64,000 bases of DNA, from the NCBI GenBank assembly GCA_030280995.1, contig JASXTE010000005.1:23628001-23692000 (forward strand), read 5' to 3'. Positions 1 through 10,954 of this stretch are shown here, piece by piece. This DNA is from Hemileia vastatrix. Taxonomy: Eukaryota; Basidiomycota; Pucciniomycetes; Pucciniales; Zaghouaniaceae. The stretch's first letter is position 1. Each line of letters opens with the position of its first letter. Position numbers and translations under genes: made by a program. A model generated the notes under the pieces. It was given only the letters and a program-made list of their open reading frames with translations. It did not search any database and had not been told where the DNA came from.

Positions 1-2345
1 TCTGTTGTTGTTTTCCTGCTTTGGAAATTCTGGGTCATGTGGTATGTTAAGAGGGAAGGATTATGGCGAAGAAGAAGATTAATAAAATTCAGTCATGGCC
101 AAGGCCTAAAAATACTACTGAAGTGAGGGGATTTTTAAGTGTATGTGTATATGTCAGGATTTTTATTAAGGATTTTTCTTTTTTGGATTCACCTTTAAGG
201 AAGTTGACTAGAAAAGATGCAGATTGGGAATGGACTGAAGAGTGTGAAGAGGCTTTCCAGAAGTTGAAAAAGGTTGTTGCTGAAGATATTGTTCTTCACA
301 AGTTGGATTATGGTGTTGGTTCTGGAAAGATTTATCTGGCATTAGACTCAAGTTATATTGCTGCTGGTGCTGTTTTGTCTCAGGAGGATAAGACTGGGAG
401 GTTCAGGCCAGTAAGATATGAGTCTGTGGTGTTTAATGAGGTGGAATCTAGGTATTCTCAACCTAAATTGGAATTTTGTGGTGTAGCAAAAATTTTAAAG
501 AAGCTACAGACAGTTTTGTGGGGGCAGCATTTTGAGCTGCAGGTGGATGCAAAATATTTGGTTCAGATCATCAATACGCCCAGTTTTCCAAATGCTCCAA
601 TGACTAGGTGGGTGGCATTTATTCAAAATTTTTCTTTTGACCTGGTACACAAACCAGGCAAAACTTTTACTATGCCTGATGGATTATCAAGGAGGCCACC
701 TACAGATGAAGATTCTGAGGCTGAAGAGTTCGATGAAGATGTTCCAGTGGTTAGGGCTAGGACAAAGGGTGCTGAAGATTTTTCTGACCTCCCCCAAGAG
801 GCTAAACTGGCTGGATCTGATCTTGATTCTGGTGATCAGGATGTTTTTGTTGATGAGGATGGAGTTGTTGTTTGGGACAGCTCAAATTTGGAAAAGGGTG
901 TTTTTGTTAGTGAACTGGATTCTCACAAGGTTCAGTGGAAAGAGAAGGACGTGCCAAAATTTAAGGATTGGTGTCCTGGTTGGGCTGCTCAATTAGCTCA
1001 TGTTCACACTGGTGATTTTGATGATAGAATTGTACCCTTGGATTTTGTTTTGTTGGATTTTGAAGATGAGACCTGGGGTCAGTCTGGGTTTTATTTTATT
1101 TTGGTGGAATATCTGTTGACCTTTGAGAGGTCAGATAGTTTTGATGATGATACTTGGTTGGCAATCAAGAAGAAGAGTCCTGGATTTTTTTTGTCAGGAA
1201 GAAGGTTGATGAGGAGAAGGCATCCTAATCCTCAAGTGGTAGTGACTCAGAAGAAGGGTCAAGAACTTGTGTTGGAGTCTTTGCATGAAGACCTTGGTCA
1301 TAGAGGCTTTGGGGAGACTTATAGAAGAGTAGCAGACAGATTTTGGTGGCCAGGTATGAAGTTGGCTGTGCAGGGTTGGGTTCAATCTTGTGAAGAATGT
1401 CAAAGAAGAAGTCACTTGAAACCTAAAGAGGTGGGCCGCGCTACTGGTGAATCAACTGTTTTTGGAAGGGTCAGTCTGGATGCTGTCCATATTAAAGAGG
1501 GCAGGTATAAATACTTGATTGTTGCTAGGGATGATTTGTCTGGTTGGGTTGAGGCAGTGCCTCTGGTTAATTTGACTTCCAAGAATGTGGCAGAGTTTTT
1601 GAAGAAGGAGTGGATTTATAGGTATGGGTTGATGAAGTTGGTGACTTTTGATGGCGGGCCAGAGTTTGGTGCCAAATTTAAAGAAGCTGTGGCTAGTATT
1701 GGTTCTAAAGTTAGAGTGGCTACACCGTATTATCCTGAAGCTGAAGGCATGGTTGAAAGAGGCCATCAAGTTATCAAGAATGCTTTGGTGAAGATTTGCA
1801 GAGATAGTGCTGAAAAGTGGAGGAATTATTTACCCTTGGTGTTATTTGCTGATAGGGTCACTGTGAAGAGGAAAAATGGCTATTCTCCTTATGAGTTAAT
1901 GTTTTTTCAGAAAGCTGTTCTACCTGTGGACTTGGAAGCTGTCTCTTATCTTGGAATTTATTGGGATGAGGTGCACTCAACAGAAGAATTGCTCTGTGCC
2001 AGGATGCAACAGTTGGAATTCAGAGAGGAATGTCAAGAGAAGGCATACTCTAGAATGATAAAGATTAGGAATCAATCAGTCAGATACTGGGACAAGAAGT
2101 TGGCTCCTAGACTCAGGAATCCCTTGAAACCTGGTTGTTTGTTTTTGGTGTATAATAGAAGTTTGGAGAGTCAGTGGGGAAAAATGTTTGCTGACAAATG
2201 GAATGGACCTTAAAGAGTCAGATCTCAGGTGTCTGGAGGTTCTTATGTTTTGGAAAAGTTGGATGGTGTAGTCTTGAAAAAGAGATTGGCTGCAGACCAG
2301 GTGAAGAGGTTCTATCCCAGAGGCACTAGGCATGTAGAAGATTGA
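1..2345 (+). pseudogene. Ty3/gypsy pol, RT end to integrase (element G1)
   Basis: 3' part of a gypsy polyprotein that begins left of the window. In one frame from base 3 it reads the RT C-terminal 'EILGHVV' motif, a stop at 48-50, the RT thumb/RNase H region with 'DSSYIAAGAVLSQE' and 'DALSRR'-like 'DGLSRRP' (about 60-690), an acidic linker, the HHCC integrase zinc domain (HEDLGHRG at about 1284, CEEC at about 1390), and an integrase core with D near 1480, D at 1650-1652 and E at 1755-1757 (PEAEGMVERGHQ). A second stop lies at 2211-2213, and the same frame then stays open to 2343-2345, so the C-terminus is present but cut off by a nonsense codon. All three catalytic acidic residues are kept. 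The family is the same as the minus-strand copy at 7640-13275. Confidence 0.9.
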
Positions 2346-2483
2346 CTCCGCAATGAGGATAAACTATGGAACGTTCTTTAAATTTTGGAATTTTTCGGTG
2401 TTGCAGAGCAACTTTTGTTTTGGAAACTTTTTTTTAGAAAGTACCCATGGGTGGGGCTTCTAGATTTGATCTTGGCAAGTGTA

Positions 2484-2525
2484 GGGGTAACTGATGGGCT
2501 GGCTGCTCTGTAGAACAGTTACCCC
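2484..2525. repeat. Hairpin module 1, 10-bp perfect stem
   Basis: GGGGTAACTG at 2484-2493 pairs with CAGTTACCCC at 2516-2525 across a 22-nt loop containing GGGCTGGCTG. It is preceded by GGCAAGTGTA and a gtaccc...ggggCTTCTAGATTT lead-in that recurs in module 2. Confidence 0.75.
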
Positions 2526-2742
2526 AGATTGTCTTTTTCCAACCCTTTCTCTTAATTTGGTTGAACCCTAGTATTGGTTTCTTTTCACAGGTTTTAGTCC
2601 TCTATGACTTTAAACTGGAATTTCCTTTTGTTTTCAAGTGCTGGACTCTTCACTCTTATTGGTTTGGGTTTATTGTGTTGGATGTTGTGTTTTTGTTAGA
2701 AGGTACCCAGGGGGGCTTCTAGATTTTATTTTGGCAAGTGTG

Positions 2743-2784
2743 GGGGTAACTGATGAGCTGGCTGATCTGTAGAACAGTTACCCC
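2743..2784. repeat. Hairpin module 2, 10-bp perfect stem
   Basis: GGGGTAACTG at 2743-2752 pairs with CAGTTACCCC at 2775-2784. Upstream lead-in and loop resemble module 1, so this is a direct repeat about 260 bp downstream. Confidence 0.75.
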
Positions 2785-3157
2785 AGAATGTCTGTCTCAA
2801 GTCTTTTGTTTTTCCTAGTTGAATTATAGTTCTGTTGTTTATTATTCAGGTTTCAAGTCCACTATGACTTTAAACTGGTTTGGGACTGGCTTCTTTATCT
2901 TTGATTTTTTTTTGGATTGGCGGTGGATCACTGGTGGTCTCCCATCATTTTTACTTATTGTAGGGAGCCCACCCAGTGATCATTTCTATGGACCGGACTT
3001 TCTCTTATTGGACCATCTATGGAGCTGGACTGTCTTTGATTTTGTAGTTATGTTTTTGCTAGATAGTAGTTTCAGATTATTTTCTTTTTTCTCTTTTTTT
3101 CTTTTAATTTTTTTATGGGGGTTGTTAAAATTATAAAATCAAAAATATAGGGTGTTA

Positions 3158-3227
3158 CCACATCAGGGTAACCTGGATGTGGGCAAGCATTGGTGGGGAA
3201 AGGCTCATCAATTGGCTGGGCAATGCT
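3158..3227. repeat. Double hairpin module 4
   Basis: CCACATC (3158-3164) pairs with GATGTGG (3176-3182), followed by GGCAAG-type spacer and a second stem AGCATTG (3186-3192) with CAATGCT (3221-3227). The second loop holds CTCATCAATTGGCTGGG. Confidence 0.65.
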
Positions 3228-3323
3228 ATTTTATCATTTTTGTTTATTTTTTTTATATATATTCTCATTATTACCCTTAATTTAGGTTTCTTATTTCAAA
3301 TTTTTTAAATTTTTAAGGTGTAT

Positions 3324-3393
3324 CCACATCAAGGTGCACTTGGATGTGGGCAAGGTATCAGGGGATCAGCTCATCAATTGGCTGGGGGATACC
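3324..3393. repeat. Double hairpin module 5
   Basis: Same architecture as module 4: CCACATC (3324-3330) with GATGTGG (3343-3349), then GGTATC (3354-3359) with GATACC (3388-3393) around the same CTCATCAATTGGCTGGG loop. The second stem has a different sequence but still pairs. Confidence 0.65.
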
Positions 3394-3587
3394 ATTTGTA
3401 TTATTTTTTATATTCTATTTTATTTCATTAATTTTTATTTCATTTTATTTATCAATTTTTAATTTTAGTATATTAGTAGATTATAAAAATAAAAAATAAA
3501 AAATAAAAAATTTTCATTAGAGTTTATAGTTATTTGTTTTTTATTATTTATTTATTATTATGTTTTTTCTAATCTTTTTGCAGGAGT

Positions 3588-5140
3588 TCATTGTCTGGAT
3601 GATGAAGCTTCTGGAGGCTGGTCCGCATTGTGATGTTGTTTTTGTTTTTTGTTGGGATTGTGGGAAGCACTGTGTTCCTTGAAGTGCATCCTGCTGGAGA
3701 GATCATATGGATTGTAATGGGCAGGAATTGGATTAGAGGGAAGTTCAGAGGAGGAAGAAGAAGAGGCAGGAATGGAGTGCTGGAAGGTGCGCTTAATGAT
3801 CCTAGACATCTTCCAGTGGTCGTCCAACAGGCGCTTTCTCAGGGATTTTTCAAAGTCATTCAAAGGTCCATGGAGTGCAAAGGCTTCTAGCATGTTGGAA
3901 CACATGGTGCTTAGGTGTTTTTTCATGTCTCCATAATCCAGGGTCAAAGAAGTTTCTAGAGGTTGACCAACTCCAATAGTAGATTCAGGAGGAGGGGTGC
4001 CAACTAGACAAGAAGAATTGTATCAATAATTATTTTTGTTGAAGAAATGGGATTAATTAATTTGGTACTTACAGATTTGAAGCTCATAAAATTTTTAAGC
4101 AGCCGGAATTTGGATCTCTGAAGATTTTGGAATGGTCATAGTGGGTGGATCAATCAGGGAAAGATATGGATTCTCTTGGTCTTCCTCTGAAAGATTTTGA
4201 GAAGGTGAACTAGGAGGCTGATGTTCCTGGGGCCTAGTTGGTTTAGCGGGATTGTTGTTGTTGTTGTGGTTGTTATTTCTGTTGGATTCAGCTGGAGGAG
4301 GTGCTGGTGATGGAGTACCAGGATTGTTAAAAGATGGAGCAGGAGAGGGTGATTTGGAAGCGGATTGATCTCTTCTGGATGTAGCTTTTGAAGGGATGGA
4401 ACTGTCAGAAGAATAGTTGGCTGACAGAGGAGAGGTGTAGTTTTGTTGTCTTAACTGGGGACAAAGTTGTTGCTTTGGTGCAGTGTTGGGTGCTCTGGTT
4501 TCTTCTTGGGGTCCTCTGGCAGGTCTCCTAGAAGTTTGGGAAAATTTGGAGTTTTTGGACCTTGGAAGGGTTGGCCGCATTGCTCTGGGAGCAGTGGGAG
4601 GTGATTGCGTATAGTTGTTTTCGTTGATTGATTGAATTTGGCTGTTTTCCAGTTGTTTTTGGAGGTTTTGAGCCTGATTTTCACTGTCTAGTGAGGCGGG
4701 AGGGCTGCCTAGACGTATTCTAGAAGCCTAGGAGCTGATTTTGAATCTTTTGAAGCTAATTTAGCAGAGATAAAATCAGTTTCTTGGGAAGCTTAGGCTG
4801 GTATTTTGGGAAGAGTTCTGGAAGCTGAGCTTCTGGATCTTCTGGAAGGTGCTGAAGATAAAGAGGAAGAGGAAGGACAAAGCTCTTGGGATCTGGTAGG
4901 GGATCTGGAGATGTATTTATGAGAAGGTGAAGGAGGAGGAATAGGGTAGTTGGCATCTCTGTCACATTTTTTCTTTTTGGAGTAGCAAGAATCACAAGCC
5001 CTGTTGTAGAATTTGACTTCAGGAGTTGGAAGAGTGAATGTGCAAGGTCTGCACATGTGGATGCACTGTTTGCAGGCATAGTCCTTGGGAGCAGTGAAGC
5101 AAGGAAGAGTAGAAGGGTTAACATCAGGAGATCCAGCCAT
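3588..5140 (-). pseudogene. Cys-rich, Zn2Cys6-like protein gene with intron, broken
   Basis: Minus-strand gene of unknown function. From ATG at 5140-5138 it encodes CKQC-x3-CRPC, then a Cys-x2-Cys-x6-Cys block (CDSCYSKKKKCD) like the first half of a fungal Zn2Cys6 cluster, a Ser/Pro/Arg-rich stretch, a short coiled coil (LDSENQAQNLQKQLENSQIQ), a Pro/Gln/Asn-rich linker and a charged C-terminal domain (DYGDMKKHL onward, to 3588). A 69-bp intron at 4004-4072 has GTAAGT and a pyrimidine-rich CTAG acceptor, and the frame continues across it. Breaks: stop TAA at 4793-4795, a frameshift near 4700, and stop TAA at 4095-4097. A relative lies at 5909-6669. It runs antisense to G1 pol, so it may be an accessory antisense gene of the element or a separate gene. 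Zinc binding and nucleic-acid binding are inference. Confidence 0.6.
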
Positions 5141-5293
5141 TATCTGTGGTGAGAAAAGATGATGGAAAGAGATAGGAAGGAGATTTTTTCTCAGTGATGG
5201 GTAGATGATGAAGTGAAGGTGGAAGTTCAGCAGGTTGGCTGTAGAGGTTTTCTGTATGAAATTGGCTGCGTCTATTTTATGCAAAATTCCGGT

Positions 5294-5850
5294 AGTCCAT
5301 CAAGACTCTAAACTGAAAAATCTATGGTATCAAGATTAGTCCATTAAGACTCTAAACTGAGAAATCTATGGTATCAAGATCATTCCATCAAGAATTTAAA
5401 CTGAAATCTGGTTTCTGTTAGTCCTCCAAGACTTTAAACTGGCTGGTTTCAAGATTTTATCAAGACTAGTCCGTCAAGACTTTAAACTAAACACTTTTTT
5501 AGTCCCCCAAGACTTTAAACTGAGGATTGTTGTTGGTTTTTGAGTCCCCTAAGACTATAAACTGAGGAATGGGTTTTGTTTTTGGAGTTGTTTTTGAAAG
5601 ATCGGTGGAGGGTATCCACAGGGGGAGCCTCCGAATTTAGAAAAGGCAAGTTTGGGGGTAATTGATGGGCTGGCAGCTCTATTCACAATTACCCCAGAAT
5701 GTTAGTTTTTTCTCTGTGTCTTAATGTGGTTGATATCAGGTTCTGGGTTTATGATTTAGGTTTTTGAGTCCCCCAAGACTTTAAACTGAGGGTTTTTGAG
5801 TCCCCCAAGACTATAAAATGAGGATGGTCCCCCAAGACTTAAAACTGAGG
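5294..5850. repeat. Array of a 24-bp motif, about 11 dispersed copies
   Basis: Degenerate unit of the type AGTCC-x2-CAAGACTTTAAACTGAG at 5294, 5338, 5381, 5420, 5468, 5501, 5543, 5767, 5799 and 5826, plus partial copies. Spacing is irregular (about 27-45 bp in each cluster). The AAGACTTTAAACTG core is the best kept part. The same motif, with TATGACTTTAAACTGG, occurs at 2596 and 2856. It lies between the two minus-strand Cys-rich genes. Confidence 0.7.
5655..5695. repeat. Hairpin module 3, covarying stem
   Basis: GGGGTAATTG (5655-5664) pairs with CAATTACCCC (5686-5695). Compared with modules 1 and 2, one C-G pair has become T-A on both sides, so pairing is kept. Flanks again show GGCAAG upstream and CCCAGAATG downstream. 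Confidence 0.75.
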
Positions 5851-5908
5851 GTTTTTTGTGGTTACATCCTATAGAGGGTGTGGTCAATTTTTCTTTTCTG
5901 AATCAAAC

Positions 5909-6669
5909 TCAAGTACTAGTGGAATTACAGAGAGAATCAAGAGATGAAATGAAGTGTTCAGAATTAGTCTTGAACTGGTGAATGAGGTGTCTTCTGTTCT
6001 CAATGTCCTGTGGATCTCTAGCAGGAGTGGATTGGAAGTAGTGAAGCAGAAGTTGTTTCTGTTGAGATGTGTGTTGTTGGAACTTGGCCTTGATAGTGGG
6101 CAAGTGGTTTGGTGTTGGTGGTGCAATGGATCCTACATTGTTATCATCACTATCAGAAGATGGAGGAACTGAGAAGTCATCAGTTTTAAAGTTGAAGGAA
6201 GAAATGATTGTTCTTTACCATCAGATGGACCAGGGATGGTGGAACTTGTTGTTTTATGGGTTGTGGAACTCTTCTGGGAAGGGTGGAGCTTTTTGATTAA
6301 TCTGGGTATAAGGATGGATGGCCTAGATCTTATGGTGCTGGTAGAAGATGGACCAGGTTGAGGTGGAGGTGAATCTGTTGCAGAAGATAATGGACCAGGT
6401 CTGTAGCAGGTCTTCTTTCTGGATTGGCAGACATCACAGGACGTTCTGTATGGATGGACAGGAGGTGTGATGGTGCAGATTAGATTATTGTCAATGCAGT
6501 ATTGGCCAGGACCCATTTCAGAGGCAGATTTGGGAAGAAGTTTGAACATGGGGGTTTGATGAAGAATGAATGTGGACATTCTCAATTGGAGGGAGGATTT
6601 GGTCTTCCAACATTGGCAGGGGCCTTTGTTGTGGGAATTGGCGCTGTTTGTGCATGTCTTAATTGACAT
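5909..6669 (-). pseudogene. Second Cys-rich, Zn2Cys6-like gene, frameshifted
   Basis: From ATG at 6669 the product has scattered cysteines (CTNS, CQCW), then YCIDNNLICTI and a CDVCQSRKKTC block with the same Cys-x2-Cys-x6-Cys spacing and the same CT-x-T-x-P lead-in as the gene at 3588-5140, followed by a Ser/Pro-rich tail. Around 6190 the reading frame changes; the continuing frame (acidic PPSSDSDDNN, then a basic/Gln-rich, probably helical region) runs to 5909. The two genes look like diverged paralogues placed head to tail on the minus strand, separated by the 24-bp motif array. Function unknown. Confidence 0.55.
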
Positions 6670-7639
6670 CTGTTAAGGAATTTGGTATTTTTCTGGTTTT
6701 ATTCCGTGGATATTGGGTCTGCGGGTATGTGGGTACTATCATTGGATAGCCCTGGATTTTCTCTATATTTTATGTCTTGTAGACATTTTTCATATTCTAA
6801 GTTTTAAGGGGTCATTTCCTCATTTTTCATTTATAAAAGATAGCTGTTTAATTTTGTTTTTCGTGTTTCACGGGCTAACCTTAACTCTTAGGGTTAAGTG
6901 CTTAGTACCATTGGATAGAGTTAATTTTTCTCTATATTTCATGTCTCAATGTTGTTATAGTGAAATTCCGTGTTTTAAAGGTTTTAGTAGTTGTCGCTAA
7001 TTTTTCTAAGTAGATTAGTTGTTTTTATTGGTTTTCTGGCTTCAGGGAGGCCGGGCCACTTCAGGCGGCACCTCCGACGTCGGGCGGCCCGCCTGCCTCT
7101 GTTTTAGAAGGTTGGGGAGCACTTCAGGAGGGTTTTTTATTCAATTTGGCAGGTACAGGCGCCAGATTGGTGGGTGCGCATGGGCTCCTAGATAGTGGTC
7201 TGTGTGTACATAGTGAATAAGACAGTTTTGGGGCAACTTTAATTATCATACAACCATCCGGAGGTGATATCCTTGTTCCTCACTCAGTTTTCACTGTTTT
7301 CTGGCCACAATTTGGCTGTGTTTGTTTCAAGTGAGTTCTTCATTTAACTTAACTTTGGCAACTGTTTTCTCTGTTATAGTCTTGCAAGCTATAGCAAGTA
7401 TTATTGCTGTCTCTGGTGTGGATTTGCAGCCTACATCAAGTATCTTTTCTGTCTCTGGTGTGGACATTGTTCTACATTTCAGTTCCTTGTTCTGGTAGTC
7501 TGTCTGGTGACTACTTTCTTGGCTCATCAAGCAGTCAAGTGTGTTAAAAGGGGGCTTTAGAAAAACAGGAACCAACTTACTTTAGCAAGTAAATCTCACT
7601 CTATTTTTCTAAAGGGACAGGGGTTATTCTTTCTGGTTT
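6670..7639. other. Gene-poor spacer between G1 and G2 3' regions
   Basis: No supported gene. Bases 7047-7099 are an isolated GC-rich block with nested inverted repeats (CGGGCC at 7052-7057 with GGCCCG at 7086-7091; outer GAGG with CCTC). Around 7165-7180 the minus strand contains TCTGGCGCC, similar to gypsy primer-binding sites. The 3' LTR of G2 should lie here but could not be matched. Confidence 0.4.
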
Positions 7640-7713
7640 TTCTTCAACTCCCTTGGTCAAGGCCTATAGCTAGCATTATAGGATTTTCTACAGCGCTCAT
7701 CCCAATATTTAAC

Positions 7714-8568
7714 TTATTTTTCCCTGATCTGCATCATTCTATCATATGCCTTCTCCATGAACTCATCCTTCCTTTCAAGTTGCACCACCCTTGCTAAAAT
7801 TAAATCTTCAGTCAAGCGCACTTGATCCCAACCACATCCTAGAAAATATTCAGCCTCTAGATCAATAGGTAGTACCGCTCTTTGACCAAACATAAGTTCA
7901 TATGTTGAAAACCCAGTTGTCCTTTTAATTGAAATCCTATCTGCAAACAAAACTAATGTAAAATAGTTCTCCCACTTCGCACCATTATTTCCACATAACT
8001 TTACCAGCACATCCTTTATAAATTGATGCCCTCTTTCTATCATTCCTTCTGCTTCAGGATAATATGGTGTTGCAACTCGTAGCTTAGCACCTATATCTTT
8101 GACTACATCTTGGAATTCTGCAGAAAATACAGCACCTCCATGCACGGTTACCATTTTCATTACCCCATACCTATAAATCCATTCTCACTTTAAGAATTCA
8201 GCTACATTACTTGCCTCAAGGTTTTCCAACAGCGCCACTTTGACCCATCCTGATAGATCATCCCTGGCTACTAATAAGTATTTAAAGTGCCCTTCTTTTA
8301 TATGAATTGTGTCTAAGCTGATCCTACCAAAAATAGTATCTTTTCCCATGGCTCTACCTTTCTCTTTTGGTTTTCTGTAACTTCTTCACTGACATTCCAG
8401 ACAAGATTTATCCCAATCCCTTACCTTTTCCTTCATATTGGGCCACCTGAATTTTTCCCTGACTCTTCCATACGTCTCATCCTGACCTCTATGACCTAAA
8501 TTCTCATGCAACTCCCTGAGTATTTTCACCTTCCTTTCCCTAGTTTGAATGACTAACTGAGGAAACAA
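7714..8568 (-). pseudogene. G2 integrase
   Basis: The zinc domain (8568-8386) has HENLGHRG and CLEC. The core and C-terminal part (8160-7714) carry the PYYPEAEGMIERGHQ motif with the catalytic E, but the second catalytic block reads VHGGAVF where G1 has FDGGPEF, so the second Asp is lost. The stretch 8385-8161 is shifted and contains stops. Inactive. Confidence 0.85.
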
Positions 8569-9000
8569 AGACTGATTCCTCCATAGCTTCCCATCTTTAA
8601 TAAAATAGCTTTTAGAGCACTTTTTGATATTGTGCCAAACCTTTTCATCACAAAAATCTGGTTGACTACTATCTTCTCAATATAACCTTAGCAATTCTGC
8701 TTCCTCATCAGCAGGTGCCTCATCTTCAGAATACTCTCCATTCTCTGAATGAGTATTACTATCTTGACTTCCCCTTGAGTTTTCTTTGCCATCTGACTCT
8801 TCCTCTGTCTTTTCTAGTGCACTCCTTTTCACTACATTAACTTCAGCATTCTCTAAATCCAGTTGTAGACTACCTTTGCTACAAACATCCTTTGTGTCAT
8901 AATCTCCAATTTTATTGATTTTGTGGATGCCTCTATCAAATCCTTCATAACAATAATATATCCCACTTACCCATCTTTTATCTTTTTTGAATTTCTTGGC

Positions 9001-9891
9001 TTACGAGTCTTCTTCACACAACAGCCTTCTAGATAACAAATCTGGCATGTTGAAGGACTTCCCTGGCTTATGCACTAAGTCAAAAGAAAATAAATTAATC
9101 TGCGCCACCCACCTTGTCATGGGTGCATCTGGTAAACTTGGGCTACTTATCATTTGCCCCAACAATAGCGCATCAACCTGAAACTCAAAATGTTGCCCCC
9201 AAAGCATCCACTGTAGCTACTTAAGTATTTTTGCTACTCTGCATAAACCCAGCTTAGACTGAGAGTACCTAGACTCCACTTTAGTAAAATTCTTAGATTT
9301 GTAAAGGATAGGTCTGTCATTAACTTCCTCATTCTCCTGCATCAAAACTGCGCCTACTGCAGACACACTAGAATCCACCGCTAGAGTAACTTTCCCAGCG
9401 CCTGGTCCATATTCCAATCTTTTCAAAAGGATATCTTTTCTAACAATCCTTTTTAATAACTTGAATGACTCTTCACATTCCTCCATCCAATCCCATACAA
9501 CATCTTTCCTTGTTAAGCGCCTTAAAGGTGAAGACAACAATGCAAAATCTTGATTAAAAATTCTTACATATGTACAGATTCCTAAAAACCCTCTAGATTC
9601 TTTAGTATTTCTTGGTCTCAGCAATGTAAGCACCTTATTCTTCTGCTTTTAAGCAATGAATCTCACTTCCTTTCATACCACATGTCCTACTATATCTAGC
9701 GCTGGAACACAACAAGAAAACTTGGAACCAGAGATTGTTAATCCTGCCTCCTCTATCCTAAATAGCACTCTCTTCAAGGTAATTGCATTTTCACAAACAA
9801 GCCTTCTAATATATGGATTCTCCTCTAACACTTCCCCATCATAATAACTGGCTTGTCCTTTTAGACCGCCATCATCTATGAAAATTTCCAC
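9001..9891 (-). pseudogene. G2 RT C-terminus and RNase H
   Basis: 9891-9673 starts at the RT active-site block (FIDDGGLKG) and ends at DIVGHVV. 9633-9217 holds the thumb (RGFLGICTYVRIF) and RNase H start (LAVDSSVSAVGAVL). 9207-9001 is the RNase H end with VHKPGKSFNMPDLLSRR. The three pieces are in different frames with stops between them. Confidence 0.85.
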
Positions 9892-10038
9892 ATGCTCTGG
9901 AATTTCATTTTGCAGTATTCACATCATCTTTGCTTGGTATACCTCCACAGAATTTGTTGTGCTTTGTGGTAACTTTGTCAACCTAAAATGTTCCAGTGGC
10001 ATTTCAAACGTAGTCATGGGCCTGGATTATTTGTCCAA

Positions 10039-10716
10039 TTAACGCTCATCGTACCCTCCCATGATATCACCTAATTCATAAAAGGCGCTCCCCGCAGAAG
10101 AATCTACAAACTCTTCTGGTGTTGGTGGCATTCCTGCATTTTTTACCATAACCTTTTTCATCTCCCTAAGATCATGAACAACCTTCAGTTTACCACAGTG
10201 CTTAACAACACAAAACACTGGACTTGAATAACTAGACATAGACTGTTCATAAAATCCAGACCTTAACCTTTCCCTAATTAATTCTGTATACTCTTCTCTT
10301 ATAGCTGCTGTTATTGGAAAAGCCTTCTTCTGCCACAGCACATGAGGTATAACTGGAACAATATAAGGTTTACCATAAGAGTGTTTCAACAAACCTCTTT
10401 CCTCTTCAGAAAACGCAATATCCTTCTTCCTAAGAACCATAACATGTAACAACAACTTCTTTTCTTCCTGAGATAACCAATCCTCTGGTCCAAAATTAAC
10501 CATCTGAAGCCTTTCCATCCTGATTCTACTAGTAGGCATAAATTTAGTTGTAAACTTTGTTAAAGGAGTATCATAATAATTTCTAGACAAAGCCGGCCTC
10601 TGAAATGTAGAATTCAAATCAGACATTGGTACATTTACTGCTTTAACCTTGACAGCTACTGGTTTATACTTTGATGCAGAGCAGCGCTTGCTGCTTCCTC
10701 CATTACTTAAAATCAA
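10039..10716 (-). pseudogene. G2 RT N-terminal half
   Basis: Contains the RT fingers: IREEYTELIRERLRSGFYE, then SSPVFCVVKHCGKLKVVHDLR, matching the family pattern for template and nucleotide binding. It ends in a stop at 10039 just before the palm; the FIDD active site is in a separate frame at about 9885. Confidence 0.8.
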
Positions 10717-10954
10717 ACCCTTTCTAATATAACTACAGGTTGTACCTAAATCCTGTTTTTGCCTTTTCTTTTTAATATAAGTATAACAAAATCAATAATC
10801 AAAGAAGTCAAAATCCTAGGTATAATAAATTCTACATTAGTATTACCAAGATACCTATAAAGTACCACTTTACGTATCCCCTCTTATTTGAATGACTGGT
10901 CACTATCTGGGTTCCTCTCATTCTGGGAGATAGTAGCACCTAAAATGCCAGCCC

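Larger units (their letters stand above)
2346..3587. other. Non-coding region downstream of G1 pol
   Basis: No credible protein. It holds four hairpin modules (listed separately), two copies of the AAGACTTTAAACT-type motif in its variant form (2596-2618 and 2856-2878), and a strongly A/T-rich, homopolymer-rich tail at about 3240-3570. It probably belongs to the 3' untranslated part of G1. No 3' LTR could be fixed because only one copy would lie in the window. Confidence 0.5.

Noticed and set aside
2819..3136. Phe/Leu-rich 105-codon frame resembling a membrane protein
   Set aside because: Starts from a non-ATG codon, overlaps the hairpin region, and its hydrophobicity follows from T-rich DNA.
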